Below the pieces are notes generated by a model that saw nothing but the letters and a program-made list of their open reading frames with translations, made no database searches and was not told the DNA's origin. Shown here one piece after another: positions 37,014 to 47,088 of a stretch of DNA of 63,648 bases; the stretch's first letter is position 1; each line of letters opens with the position of its first letter. The position numbers and the translations under genes are program-made. Origin of the DNA: Hyphomicrobiales bacterium. GTDB lineage: Bacteria > Pseudomonadota > Alphaproteobacteria > Rhizobiales > RI-29. The stretch is from the NCBI GenBank assembly GCA_016125495.1, contig WGLQ01000021.1, forward strand, positions 1 through 63,648, written 5' to 3'.

Positions 37014-37733
37014 ATGGACATGGGTATGAGCAGCACGATCGCACTCGTCGACGACGACCGTAACATCATCTCCTCACTCCGAATGGCGCTCGAGGCCGAG
37101 GGCTACAAGATCCAGACCTACAACGACGGCAGCGCCGCGTTGAGCGGGCTCACCGACAACCCTCCGGATCTCGCGATCCTGGATATCAAGATGCCGCGCA
37201 TGGACGGCATGGAGCTGTTGCGCAAGCTGCGGCAGAAGTCGGACGTGCCGGTGATCTTCCTGACGTCGAACGACGAGGAGATCGACGAACTCTTCGGGCT
37301 CAAGATGGGCGCCGACGACTACATCGCGAAACCGTTCTCGCAGCGCCTCCTGATCGAGCGGGTGAAGGCGATCCTGCGGCGCGCCGGCGGCGCGGGGGCG
37401 GCTCCGACGCCCGGCCAGGTCAAGGCCGCGGTGATCGAACGCGGACATCTCAAGATGGATCCGGAGCGGCACAATTGCCTGTGGCGCGGCAAGCCCGTCA
37501 CGCTTACCGTAACGGAGTTCCTGATCCTGCAAGCGCTCGCGTCCCGTCCCGGTGTGGTCAAGAGCCGCGATGCACTCATGGATGCGGCCTACGACGATCA
37601 AGTCTATGTCGACGACCGGACCATCGACAGCCACATCAAGCGCCTGCGCAAGAAGTTCAAGGTAGTCGACGACGACTTCGACGTGATCGAGACGCTCTAC
37701 GGGGTCGGCTATCGGTTCAAGGAAACCGCGTGA
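37014..37733 (+). CDS. chvI: Response regulator ChvI, OmpR family
   Basis: DNA-binding partner of ChvG; in rhizobia the pair responds to acid and envelope stress. The product is 239 residues: receiver domain with acidic Asp13-15, phosphoacceptor Asp57 ([13 protein letters not shown]), the Thr of FLTSND and Lys of AKPF; then a winged-helix domain ending [10 protein letters not shown]. Starts at 37014, 37020 and 37026 are all ATG and close. Next to pckA, hprK and ptsH, the conserved rhizobial order. Confidence 0.94.
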   Translation: MDMGMSSTIALVDDDRNIISSLRMALEAEGYKIQTYNDGSAALSGLTDNPPDLAILDIKMPRMDGMELLRKLRQKSDVPVIFLTSNDEEIDELFGLKMGADDYIAKPFSQRLLIERVKAILRRAGGAGAAPTPGQVKAAVIERGHLKMDPERHNCLWRGKPVTLTVTEFLILQALASRPGVVKSRDALMDAAYDDQVYVDDRTIDSHIKRLRKKFKVVDDDFDVIETLYGVGYRFKETA

Positions 37734-37759
37734 CGCTAACGTGAGGGGCAGGACCGGCA

Positions 37760-39595
37760 ATGGCATTCGATGCCAGTAGCGGGAGCACGATCGGCCGTTC
37801 ACGGCCGATCGCTGGTGCTGGTTGGGTTCGAATGATCGCAGCGCGAATGGGCGCGGCGTTCGAGGCGCTGCGGCACATGCGGTCGCAGTACGGATTCAAG
37901 ACGCTCACCGGCCGGATCCTCTTTCTCAACCTCGTCGTCCTCATCGTCCTCAGTGCCAGCATCTACTACTTCAGCAAGGCGGAGGCCTGGCTCATCACAG
38001 CCAAGCGCGAGGCGCTCGGCTCTCAGGCCGAGATCATCGCGGCGGCGATCACGCAAAACCGTCAGGCGCCGGACCGCTCGCTGATCTACGAGGCCAACCT
38101 CGATACGGCGGTGATCGAGCGGGCGAATGAGGAACCTAAGGACGAACTCGCGGAGTTCGGCTTCTCCATTCGGCCGGACGAAGTGGCGCCGGTCATCCAG
38201 CGGCTCGTGAAGCCGACCGGGACCCGGGCCCGCGTCTACGATGCGAACGGCACGTTGGTGGTCGACAGCGACATCGTTCTCTCCGGAAAGGGGATCGTCG
38301 GAGATGCGCTCGGGGCGCAGGACGACGGCGATACGAACGTCGCCCCGCCCAGCATCTGGACCTCGATTCGCTCGCTGTTCCGGCGCAACGATCTGCGCAT
38401 CTACCGCGATATCGGGCGCCAGAACGGCAAGGCCTATCCGGAGGTGGGCGTTGCGCTCGGCGGTGAGCCGACGACGCTGATGCTGACCAACGAGCAAGGC
38501 CAGTACATCCTCAGTATCGCGACACCGATCAAGGACGATGGCCGCGTCCAGGGGGTGCTGCTGCTGTCGACGCGCGACGGTGATCTCGATCAGCTGCTGG
38601 CCGCGGAATGGTGGACGGTCGCGCGGATCCTGCTGCTCGCGCTCGCGGTCATCGTGGCGGCGTCGGTGGTGTTGGCGCGCACGGTCGGGCGGCCGCTGCG
38701 CCGGCTGGCGGACTCGGCCGAGCGGGTGCGGAACAACCTGCGGCGACGCGAGGACATCCCCGACATGTCGCACCGCAGCGACGAAATTGGCCATCTCGCG
38801 GGAACGCTGCGCGAGATGACGAACTCGCTCTATCGGCGGATCGAGGCGAGCGACCGGTTCGCGGCCGATGTGGCTCACGAGCTCAAGAATCCGCTGACAT
38901 CCGTGCGAAGCGCCGCCGAATCGCTCGGTCGCGTGGCCAGCGAGGACGATCGAAAGCGGCTGATCGGCACCATCCAGGCGGACGTGAAGCGCCTGACCCG
39001 GCTGATCGACGACATCGCCAATTTCTCCCGCCTCGACAGGGACCTCTCGCTCTCCGAGCTGCAGCCCGTCGATATCTCGAAACTGCTCGACACGCTCGCG
39101 CAAATGTTCGCCGATGCGGCGGGCAAGCAGGGCTGCCACCTCGCCATCCAGCTTTCCAATCCGGGCGGGGACGCCAATCCCTTCTGGATGATGGCGCACG
39201 ACAGCCGTCTCGCCCAGGTCTTCAGCAACCTCCTCTCCAATGCGCTCTCGTTCTCGCCGCCTGGCGGCACCGTAACGGTGCGGGCGGTACGCGAGGCGCG
39301 GCACGTCGTGGTGATGGTCGAGGACGAGGGACGCGGGATTCCTCCGGAGAATCTCGAGACCGTGTTCGAGCGCTTCTACACCGATCGGCCGGAGGATCAG
39401 GGCTTCGGCAACAATTCCGGCCTCGGGCTCAGCCTCAGCCGTGAGATCGTGGAAGCGCACGGCGGGCGCATCTTCGCCGAGAATCGGCCGGGTATCGGAG
39501 CGGCGGCGAGCGGCGGGGCACGGTTCACGGTCATTCTGCCAGCGCCATCCGCGCACAGGTCACAAGGGGCAAGGGCCGGTGGCCGGCGAAACTAG
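37760..39595 (+). CDS. chvG: Sensor histidine kinase ChvG
   Basis: Membrane sensor of the ChvG/ChvI system. The product is up to 611 residues: membrane segment (about 50-70), periplasmic domain (about 75-285), second segment, HAMP, HisKA with phosphoacceptor His373 in ADVAHELKNPL, and an ATPase domain (NLLSNALSFSP, DEGRGIPPE, GLGLSLSREI). ATG at 37760 has AGGGGCAGGA upstream, but a perfect hairpin lies 28 bases inside; starts at 37832 or 37847 would leave it outside and still keep all domains. The stop overlaps the likely hprK start. Confidence 0.94.
   Translation: MAFDASSGSTIGRSRPIAGAGWVRMIAARMGAAFEALRHMRSQYGFKTLTGRILFLNLVVLIVLSASIYYFSKAEAWLITAKREALGSQAEIIAAAITQNRQAPDRSLIYEANLDTAVIERANEEPKDELAEFGFSIRPDEVAPVIQRLVKPTGTRARVYDANGTLVVDSDIVLSGKGIVGDALGAQDDGDTNVAPPSIWTSIRSLFRRNDLRIYRDIGRQNGKAYPEVGVALGGEPTTLMLTNEQGQYILSIATPIKDDGRVQGVLLLSTRDGDLDQLLAAEWWTVARILLLALAVIVAASVVLARTVGRPLRRLADSAERVRNNLRRREDIPDMSHRSDEIGHLAGTLREMTNSLYRRIEASDRFAADVAHELKNPLTSVRSAAESLGRVASEDDRKRLIGTIQADVKRLTRLIDDIANFSRLDRDLSLSELQPVDISKLLDTLAQMFADAAGKQGCHLAIQLSNPGGDANPFWMMAHDSRLAQVFSNLLSNALSFSPPGGTVTVRAVREARHVVVMVEDEGRGIPPENLETVFERFYTDRPEDQGFGNNSGLGLSLSREIVEAHGGRIFAENRPGIGAAASGGARFTVILPAPSAHRSQGARAGGRRN
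37788..37811. repeat. Perfect 10-bp hairpin between chvI and chvG domains
   Basis: CGATCGGCCG-TTCA-CGGCCGATCG. It lies 55 bases after the chvI stop and inside the first 18 codons of the longest chvG reading. It could reduce read-through into the kinase gene or limit ribosome loading. Confidence 0.6.
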
Positions 39596-40079
39596 CACCA
39601 TGCACGCCAGTTGTCTGGCGATCGACGGCGAGGGCGTGCTGCTCTACGGCCCCTCCGGGGTCGGCAAGAGCGATCTGGCACTGAGGCTCATCAGTCAGCG
39701 CCATGCGATCATGGGTTTCGGGCGCGAGGTCCAGCTGGTCGCCGACGACCGGGTGGTGCTGGCGGTCGGTGGCGCGACCGAGGGGCCCGGTGCCGGGGAG
39801 TTGCTTGCCAGTGCGCCGCAGACTCTCGCTGGTCTGCTCGAGGTTCGCGGCATCGGCATCCTGCGTCTGAAGTGCCTCGATCGCGTCGTCGTGCGTCTCG
39901 CCGTTCGGCTGGTCGACCACCGCGCCCGGGTCGAGCGGATGCCCGACCCCGACGCGCATGCCGTCCTCCTCGGGTTCAGGGTGCCGCAGATCGTCCTCTA
40001 CGCTCACGAGGCCTCGGCACCCACCAAGGTGATCGCCGCCCTGCTCGCCGTCGTGCGACCGGGTACGGTGGTGCGCTAG
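39579..40079 (+). CDS. hprK: Short HPr kinase/phosphorylase
   Basis: Adds or removes phosphate on a Ser of HPr according to energy state. It is 166 residues because alphaproteobacterial HprK lacks the N-terminal half found in Firmicutes. The Walker A loop is GPSGVGKSD (residues 24-32), and the family signature is LLEVRGIGILRLK. The start is uncertain: GTG at 39579, inside the end of chvG, has AAGGGGC upstream; ATG at 39600 gives 159 residues. Target Ser48 is present in the HPr encoded 660 bases downstream. Confidence 0.9.
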   Translation: MAGETSTMHASCLAIDGEGVLLYGPSGVGKSDLALRLISQRHAIMGFGREVQLVADDRVVLAVGGATEGPGAGELLASAPQTLAGLLEVRGIGILRLKCLDRVVVRLAVRLVDHRARVERMPDPDAHAVLLGFRVPQIVLYAHEASAPTKVIAALLAVVRPGTVVR

Positions 40080-40237
40080 GCGCGGGCGGCTCACTTTCGC
40101 AACGCGTGCGATCGCGGCAACCCGTTCGAGTGGCATTGCGCTTGAAAGTTGTTGCGGCGCAGCACATGTTATCGCCTCGTTCGTCGGCGGGCGGCCAGTG
40201 CGACGGCTGGCCGGACGGACTTGGTGATGGGGCGCAC

Positions 40238-40657
40238 ATGATCGGAATGGTGATCGTGACGCATGGGCGGCTGGCCCAGGAATTCCTGGCTGCTCTCGAG
40301 CACGTCGTCGGGCCGCAGCCGCGCGTTGCGACGGTGTCGATCGGACCGGATGACGACATGGAGGCGCGGCGCAACGAGATCCTCGAGTGTGTGCGCGCGA
40401 CCGACGAAGGTCAGGGTGTCGTGCTGCTGACGGACCTTTTCGGTGGCACACCGTCGAATCTCGCCATCTCTCTCATGGATGTCAGCAAGGTCGAGGTCGT
40501 GGCTGGGGTCAACCTGCCGCTCCTGGTCAAGCTGGCGACACTGCGGCGGGACCACTCGATCGGTGAGGCGGTCGCTGCGGCGAGTGATGCCGGGCGGCGA
40601 TATATCAGTGTGGCGAGTGAGGTTCTGGCGCACAAGCAGGCGGCCGGCACCTCCTGA
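40238..40657 (+). CDS. PTS EIIA component, mannose-type (regulatory PTS)
   Basis: A 139-residue soluble phosphocarrier of the EIIA(Man) fold. His9 in VIVTHGRLAQEF takes the phosphate from HPr. The stretch LLTDLFGGTPSNLAI is family-specific. No EIIB or EIIC permease is encoded nearby, as in other alphaproteobacteria where this PTS regulates rather than imports. ATG at 40238 has GATGGGGC upstream. It is 158 bases after hprK and 82 before ptsH. Confidence 0.94.
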   Translation: MIGMVIVTHGRLAQEFLAALEHVVGPQPRVATVSIGPDDDMEARRNEILECVRATDEGQGVVLLTDLFGGTPSNLAISLMDVSKVEVVAGVNLPLLVKLATLRRDHSIGEAVAAASDAGRRYISVASEVLAHKQAAGTS

Positions 40658-40739
40658 GGGCGGTGGGTTGGCGTATCAGCCCGCCCGGACGAGGTGAACG
40701 CCCGACACCGGCCGAGAACCAAGAGCGGAGTGCGCGGAC

Positions 40740-41027
40740 GTGCCAAACGCAAAGGCGACAGTGCAGGTCTGCAACCGCAAAGGGCTGCACGCGAGGGCGT
40801 CGGCCCGTTTCGTCAAATGCGCCGAAAGCTTCGATGCGGTCGTCACCGTCACGCGCGAGGGGCAGGCCGTCGGCGGAACCTCGATCATGGGGCTGATGAT
40901 GCTCGCGGCGGGGCCGGGCGTGCGCCTCTGCCTCGAGGCCGAGGGGCCGGATGCGGCGGCGGCCGTCGCCGCGCTAGTCGATCTCATCGAGAACGGATTC
41001 GGGGAAGATCGGGACGGCCTCACCTGA
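40740..41027 (+). CDS. ptsH: Phosphocarrier protein HPr
   Basis: A 95-residue HPr. His17 in NRKGLHARASARF receives phosphate from enzyme I; Ser48 in GGTSIMGLMML is the HprK site. Start is GTG at 40740 with GGAG ten bases upstream. Enzyme I is not in the window. The gene ends before a strong hairpin, and a Tad-type gene faces it. Confidence 0.95.
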   Translation: MPNAKATVQVCNRKGLHARASARFVKCAESFDAVVTVTREGQAVGGTSIMGLMMLAAGPGVRLCLEAEGPDAAAAVAALVDLIENGFGEDRDGLT

Positions 41028-41112
41028 CGGATCCGACAGGCACCGCGCCCGCGCTTTCCTATCAGGCATCGTCCGGCCGGCACCTTCAATTTCGAAGACT
41101 TCGGAAACGGGT

Positions 41113-41146
41113 GAGACCCGGCCACCGGGGCGGGTGGCCAGGTCTC
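41113..41146. terminator. Bidirectional hairpin between ptsH and the vWA gene
   Basis: GAGACC-C-GGCCACC, loop GGGGCG, GGTGGCC-A-GGTCTC: 13 paired bases with one mismatch, placed between convergent genes. It lacks a long T tract on either side, as is common in GC-rich genomes. Confidence 0.6.
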
Positions 41147-41174
41147 GGCTGATCCGGCAAGGGGCGCGCCGGGC

Positions 41175-42506
41175 TCAGCGGGTGAGGCGCAGCTCGGCGA
41201 CCTTGAAGGCGATGTCGCGGAAGGCCTGGCGAAGGGCGTCTGCGTCATTGGCGAGATAGGCGTAGTTGGCGGCGCTGGCACAGTCGCGCATGATCGCCTC
41301 GGCGGAGGGATCGGTCAGCTCGAAACCGACCGTGTAGACGGTGATGCCCGAGGCCTTCATCGCCGTGCAGAGCGCCAGTGCCTGCTCGTTGGAGTTGCCA
41401 TTCCCGCCCTCGTACCAGGTATTGTACGCGCCATCGGTCATGAGCACGGCGATCTTCATGACACTCGTGGGAGAGTGTTCGGCGGGCCGGCTTTCGGCGG
41501 GCAGGAGCCCGGCCCACTCCGGCGACAGCAGATACCAGGCCCAGGCGGTGCCGAGGTGGCCGGCGGTGAAGCCGCTCGGTCGCAGCGTGTTGATGCTGGA
41601 GATCAGCGTGCCGCGGTGCGACGTGAGGGGCACGATCTCGGCGGTGCTGCCACAGGCGCCGCGCAGGGGGGTGTCGGAATACCGCCCGAAATAGGTCGAG
41701 GCACCGTTGGGGGCCGCGTCCGTGAAGGCGTCGAGGCCGGCCCGTTCGACGACGCAGGTGTCGGCCCCGGGCGCCGTGCCCGTCACAGCCTCATAGAGGC
41801 CACCGACGTTCACGGCATGAGCAAAGGGGGCGATCGCAACGCGCGAGGTGAAGCCGTTCTGGTTCTCCGGCACGACGATCCGCACGAGGTCGCTGGCGGC
41901 GTCCTTGAGGGCGTGGAGGCGACCGTGGTTTCCCATCGAGCCGGTCGTGTCGAGCATGAGCGAGATCTCGACGTCCTTGTTCGAGCCGCCGATGCGCAGT
42001 GTCGTCTCGGCGAAGACGCGAAGGTCGATCGAGGCGATGCCGGCGACCGCCAGGAAGGACGTCGGCACGCGTGCGGTCGCCTCCAGCACCATGCCGAGGT
42101 TGGCCTCGTCGACCTCGTTGCGGGATAGCGTCGGGTCGACGACCGCGGTCGTCATCTTGGCGAAATGGTTCGCGGCCGCTCCCGTGGCCTCACCGATCGA
42201 GCCGGACACCTGGTAGGCCCGCCCGGCGGCGAGCGCGGCGGCATCGACGGCGCCCTGGAGCTGGGCCCGCTGACGCAGGGCGCTGCCGTAGTCGATGGAG
42301 ATGCCGACGGCGACGACCAGGGGGATGATGGCACCGGCCGTGATGATGGCAATCGAGCCGGAACGCGCGGCCGCAAAGCTCTCTGCAAATGAACTCTCGG
42401 CGGCCGCAGTGACCGGCGATTTCTTCGCCTCCGGCACATCGAGGTCACGCACCTGGCGAAGGCTCGGACAGAAGAATGCGACAACTCGTTCGACAATCCG
42501 GTTCAT
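41175..42506 (-). CDS. TadG-like pilus-assembly protein with von Willebrand A domain
   Basis: A 443-residue membrane-anchored protein. Residues about 40-75 hold a TadE/TadG-like start (AARSGSIAIITAGAIIPLVVAVGISIDYGSAL in parts), with one membrane segment; the outside part has a vWA domain with MIDAS motif DTTGS (in LMLDTTGSMG) and IAVLMTDGAYN. Such proteins belong to the Flp/Tad pilus system and mediate surface adhesion, but no other tad genes are here. It is an insertion between ptsH and ahcY. ATG at 42506. Confidence 0.85.
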   Translation of the reverse strand: MNRIVERVVAFFCPSLRQVRDLDVPEAKKSPVTAAAESSFAESFAAARSGSIAIITAGAIIPLVVAVGISIDYGSALRQRAQLQGAVDAAALAAGRAYQVSGSIGEATGAAANHFAKMTTAVVDPTLSRNEVDEANLGMVLEATARVPTSFLAVAGIASIDLRVFAETTLRIGGSNKDVEISLMLDTTGSMGNHGRLHALKDAASDLVRIVVPENQNGFTSRVAIAPFAHAVNVGGLYEAVTGTAPGADTCVVERAGLDAFTDAAPNGASTYFGRYSDTPLRGACGSTAEIVPLTSHRGTLISSINTLRPSGFTAGHLGTAWAWYLLSPEWAGLLPAESRPAEHSPTSVMKIAVLMTDGAYNTWYEGGNGNSNEQALALCTAMKASGITVYTVGFELTDPSAEAIMRDCASAANYAYLANDADALRQAFRDIAFKVAELRLTR

Positions 42507-42631
42507 CTTGAGAAATCCCCCACGCAGCCAGCATGTCTTCCGCTGCCAGAGGAGAATACCCCAGAATTTCTCGAAAATGCTATCTATTCATAGAATCTAC
42601 ATCTACGCTTTCTTTGCGTATCTCGTAAAAT

Positions 42632-42661
42632 TTGATCAAATCTCTTCATTTCTTTTATATA
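42632..42661 (+). promoter_or_regulatory. Candidate ahcY promoter in AT-rich gap
   Basis: TTGATC and TATATA with an 18-base spacer, inside a visibly AT-rich patch (about 42570-42665), which is striking in this GC-rich sequence. The -35 box lies in a TTTGATCAAA palindrome. It is about 220 bases before ahcY, so a long leader is implied; the rest of the 375-base gap 42507-42881 holds the inverted repeat listed next. Confidence 0.42.
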
Positions 42662-42710
42662 TACTGCGCCCCCTGCATGAATGATTGCAAATGCCGTGCC
42701 GTCGCGTGGC

Positions 42711-42758
42711 GGAGCCGCAGCGTAGTGGTCGACAACTGTTGGCTGCGGTTGCGGCTCC
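42711..42758 (+). repeat. Inverted repeat in the ahcY leader
   Basis: GGAGCCGCA at 42711-42719 pairs with TGCGGCTCC at 42750-42758; the loop contains CAACTGTTG and a second, competing copy GGCTGCGG. Alternative pairings are possible, as in attenuators or riboswitches. I could not match it to the SAH or SAM riboswitch consensus. Confidence 0.45.
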
Positions 42759-42881
42759 CCGTGCGAGCGTCTATGAAGCCGGCCACCGGGCAGGTTCGGC
42801 CGCGGCGGCGGTCGGGAGATCGCGATCCGAGGCGGCGGTCGGCCCGTAACCCATTCACCCATCGAGCGAGGACTGGAACGC

Positions 42882-44282
<1,401 letters not shown>

Positions 44283-44325
44283 GCGCCTCGGCGCGCCGTG
44301 CCGTCATCGGTGAGCGATCACCCGG

Positions 44326-44354
44326 TGCGGGGCCGCAACAATTGTGGCCCCGCA
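44326..44354 (+). terminator. Hairpin after ahcY
   Basis: TGCGGGGCC and GGCCCCGCA form a perfect 9-bp stem around an 11-base loop (GCAACAATTGT), 43 bases after the ahcY stop. No T tract follows. Confidence 0.6.
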
Positions 44355-44510
44355 ACGACAGGCTCGCGCCCGTTGGCCCGTGACGGTGGCATTCGCCGTC
44401 GATAGCAAGCATACTCGTTTCGATATCGAATCAACGCCAGCTCCTTCCGCGCTCTGCCTGTCCGTTCCGCGTCGAGAATCGCGTGCTCGTGCTGTGGCAA
44501 CGGACCTACG

Positions 44511-47024
44511 ATGGCATCGAACGACAGCTCGCGACACCAGTCCGGGCTTCTCAGCAATATGGCCGGCCTGTTGATCGCCAGCCTCGCCTGCATTGCGATC
44601 CTCACGGTCGCGGTGGCGGGTGTGGGGCGCGGCGGCACAGTGCATGGCGTGCGCGAAATCGTCATCGTCTCGGTGCTCGTCGGTGCTTTCGGGTTCGTGG
44701 CGGCGGCCGTGATCATCCTCTTTCGGGCTGTGCGAGACGCCCGGCGATTCGAGCAGCAGGCGGCTTCCGAGGTCGGCGAACTGCGCCTCAAGCTCGCCGC
44801 TGCCGAGGCCGCGCTGACGATCGAGCCGGAAACCGTGGTCGCCTGGGATGCCGCGGGCGTGCCGCGTCTCATCGTCGCGGCGCTTCGTGGCGTGCCGCGC
44901 ACCCTCAACGGAGTTCTGGTTTTCCGTGACTGGCTCGGCGAGGACGATGCCCGGCGTTTGCGGGAAGGCTTGGACCGGCTGTTCCAGACGGGCGAGCCCT
45001 TCGTGCTCAACGCCATCACTCGGAGCCGGACGAACGTCGAAATCGGCGCGCGACCACTGCCGGGTCGGGTCGTGTTGCGGATCCGGGCGCCGAGGGCCGG
45101 CGAGGAGACGCCGAGTGCGCTCCCGGCCGTTGGGAGCACGGACGGCAAGGAGGTCGAGGGCCATCGCGCGCTCCTCGATTCGATCCCTTCGCTCGCCTGG
45201 TTCGTCGATCGCGATGGCAGGCTCACGTGGGCCAATGCCGCATATTGCCGCACGGTCGAGGTCGGCACTTTCGAGGAGGCGGTCGAACGCCAGACCATGG
45301 TGCTCGACGGGCGCCAGCGGGCGCGGATCGTGGAGGCGGTACGCCATGCCGGCGGCCACGTGCACACCGAGCGCCTGCGGCTGACCGACCGCGGCGAGCG
45401 GCGCACCTTCGAGGTGGTCGCCGTGCCGATGGGCGAGGAGCTCTCCTTCTTTGCGACCGACGTCAGCGTGCAGCAGAGCGCCGAGGACGAGTTGTCGCGA
45501 CTCTCGGCGGCGCACGACCGCACGCTCGACAGGGTTGCGACGGGGGTTTCGATCTTCGGCCCCAACCAGCGCCTCGCCTTCTTCAATGCCGCCTACGTCG
45601 AACTCTGGCGGCTGGAGCAGGACTGGCTGCTCTCGCATCCGCGCGAGGGGGAGGTGCTGGACCGGCTGCGCGAGCGCGGCCTGCTGCCGGTGGAGGTCGA
45701 AGCCGACTATCGGAGCTGGAAGTCGCGGATTCTCGCCGCCGCGCGCGGCAACGAGGGGACCGAGGACTGGTGGCACCTGCACGACGGGCGCACCATTCAC
45801 GTGATGGCCGAGCAGCGTCCCGACGGTGGCACGACGTACCTGTTCGATGACGTCACGGAGCGGCTGTCGCTCGAGAGCCGTTACAACGAGCTGATCGGTG
45901 TGCAGCGCGAGACGCTGGACAACCTCCAGGAGGGTGTCGCGGCGTTCGCGACGGACGGGCGGCTGCGTGTCTACAACCCGTCGTTCGCGCGCATCTGGCA
46001 GCTGGCGCGCGGGGAACTCGAAATCGGGCCGCATGTCGATGGGCTGGTCAAGCGCCTCGCCGGTCTCTACGACGACCACCGCGTCTGGGACGAGATCAAG
46101 CGCTCGGTGACCGACATCTCCGATGCGCGCCAGCAGATCGACGGCACGATGACCCGTTCCGATGGCGTCGTGCTTTCCTATGCGTGCCTGCCGCTGCCGG
46201 ACGGGGCAACGCTCGTCACGTTCCTCGACATCACCGATCGCAAGCGCGTCGAGATGGCTCTGATCGAGCGCAACGAGGCGCTCGAGGCCGCCGACCGGCT
46301 CAAGAGCGCCTTCATCTCGCACGTGTCGTATGAGCTGCGCACGCCGCTGACCAACATCATCGGCTTTTCGGAACTGTTGGCGAGCCCCCGTGTCGGGGCG
46401 CTCAACGACAAGCAGCGCGAGTATCTCGGCGATATCCACGCCTCCTCGAACGCGTTGCAGACGATCATCAACGATATCCTCGACCTCGCCACCATCGACG
46501 CCGGGACCTTCGACCTGAAGCTCGCGGCCGTGCAGCCGCGCGCCGTCATCGATGCCGCGCTCGCGGCCGTGCAGGATCGCCTCGCGCGCGCCAAGATGAA
46601 CCTCTCGGTGGAACTCGATCCAGCGGCCCCATCGTTCATTGCCGACGGCAACCGGGTCGCGCACGTGCTCTACAACCTGCTGTCCAACGCGATCGGCTTT
46701 TCCGAGGTCGGCCAGAGCATCACCGTGCGGTGCATGACTGCTGGTGACAGGATCGTCTTCGAGGTGGCCGATCGCGGTTGTGGCATCGCCGACGAGCATC
46801 TCGACAGCGTCTTCGAGCGCTTCGAAAGCCGGCGTCGGCGCGGCAAGCATCGTGGCGCGGGGCTCGGTCTCGCCATTGTCAAGAGCCTCGTCGAACTGCA
46901 TGGCGGGCAGGTGGAACTCACCTCCAAGGTCGGGGTGGGCACGACGGTGCGTGTTTCGTTGCCGATCGCCGGACCGCAGCGCGACGAGGACGAGCAGACC
47001 GCGGCACCGGTCAGCGCAGCCTGA
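44511..47024 (+). CDS. divL: DivL-like PAS sensor pseudo-histidine kinase (Tyr in place of His)
   Basis: An 837-residue protein: two N-terminal membrane segments (about 15-35 and 45-70), then several PAS-type domains (about 200-590), then HisKA and ATPase domains. The H-box reads HVSYELRTPL, so the phosphoacceptor His is Tyr607; a His is present only at 604, out of register. Caulobacter DivL has the same change and acts as an allosteric partner of CckA in cell-cycle control rather than as a normal kinase. The ATPase boxes (NLLSNAIGFSE, DRGCGIADE, GAGLGLAIVKSL) look complete. The place between ahcY and tsaE is conserved in Hyphomicrobiales. Confidence 0.82.
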   Translation: MASNDSSRHQSGLLSNMAGLLIASLACIAILTVAVAGVGRGGTVHGVREIVIVSVLVGAFGFVAAAVIILFRAVRDARRFEQQAASEVGELRLKLAAAEAALTIEPETVVAWDAAGVPRLIVAALRGVPRTLNGVLVFRDWLGEDDARRLREGLDRLFQTGEPFVLNAITRSRTNVEIGARPLPGRVVLRIRAPRAGEETPSALPAVGSTDGKEVEGHRALLDSIPSLAWFVDRDGRLTWANAAYCRTVEVGTFEEAVERQTMVLDGRQRARIVEAVRHAGGHVHTERLRLTDRGERRTFEVVAVPMGEELSFFATDVSVQQSAEDELSRLSAAHDRTLDRVATGVSIFGPNQRLAFFNAAYVELWRLEQDWLLSHPREGEVLDRLRERGLLPVEVEADYRSWKSRILAAARGNEGTEDWWHLHDGRTIHVMAEQRPDGGTTYLFDDVTERLSLESRYNELIGVQRETLDNLQEGVAAFATDGRLRVYNPSFARIWQLARGELEIGPHVDGLVKRLAGLYDDHRVWDEIKRSVTDISDARQQIDGTMTRSDGVVLSYACLPLPDGATLVTFLDITDRKRVEMALIERNEALEAADRLKSAFISHVSYELRTPLTNIIGFSELLASPRVGALNDKQREYLGDIHASSNALQTIINDILDLATIDAGTFDLKLAAVQPRAVIDAALAAVQDRLARAKMNLSVELDPAAPSFIADGNRVAHVLYNLLSNAIGFSEVGQSITVRCMTAGDRIVFEVADRGCGIADEHLDSVFERFESRRRRGKHRGAGLGLAIVKSLVELHGGQVELTSKVGVGTTVRVSLPIAGPQRDEDEQTAAPVSAA

Positions 47025-47088
47025 GCGGTAGGCAAGGCGGCCCCGTTGCGCTAGCGATGCGCAGTCCCAACCGCTGGTGGTGATCGCG

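Noticed and set aside
42662-42881. Known SAH or SAM riboswitch before ahcY
   Set aside because: I compared by eye and could not find the conserved loop sequences; only a generic inverted repeat is supported.
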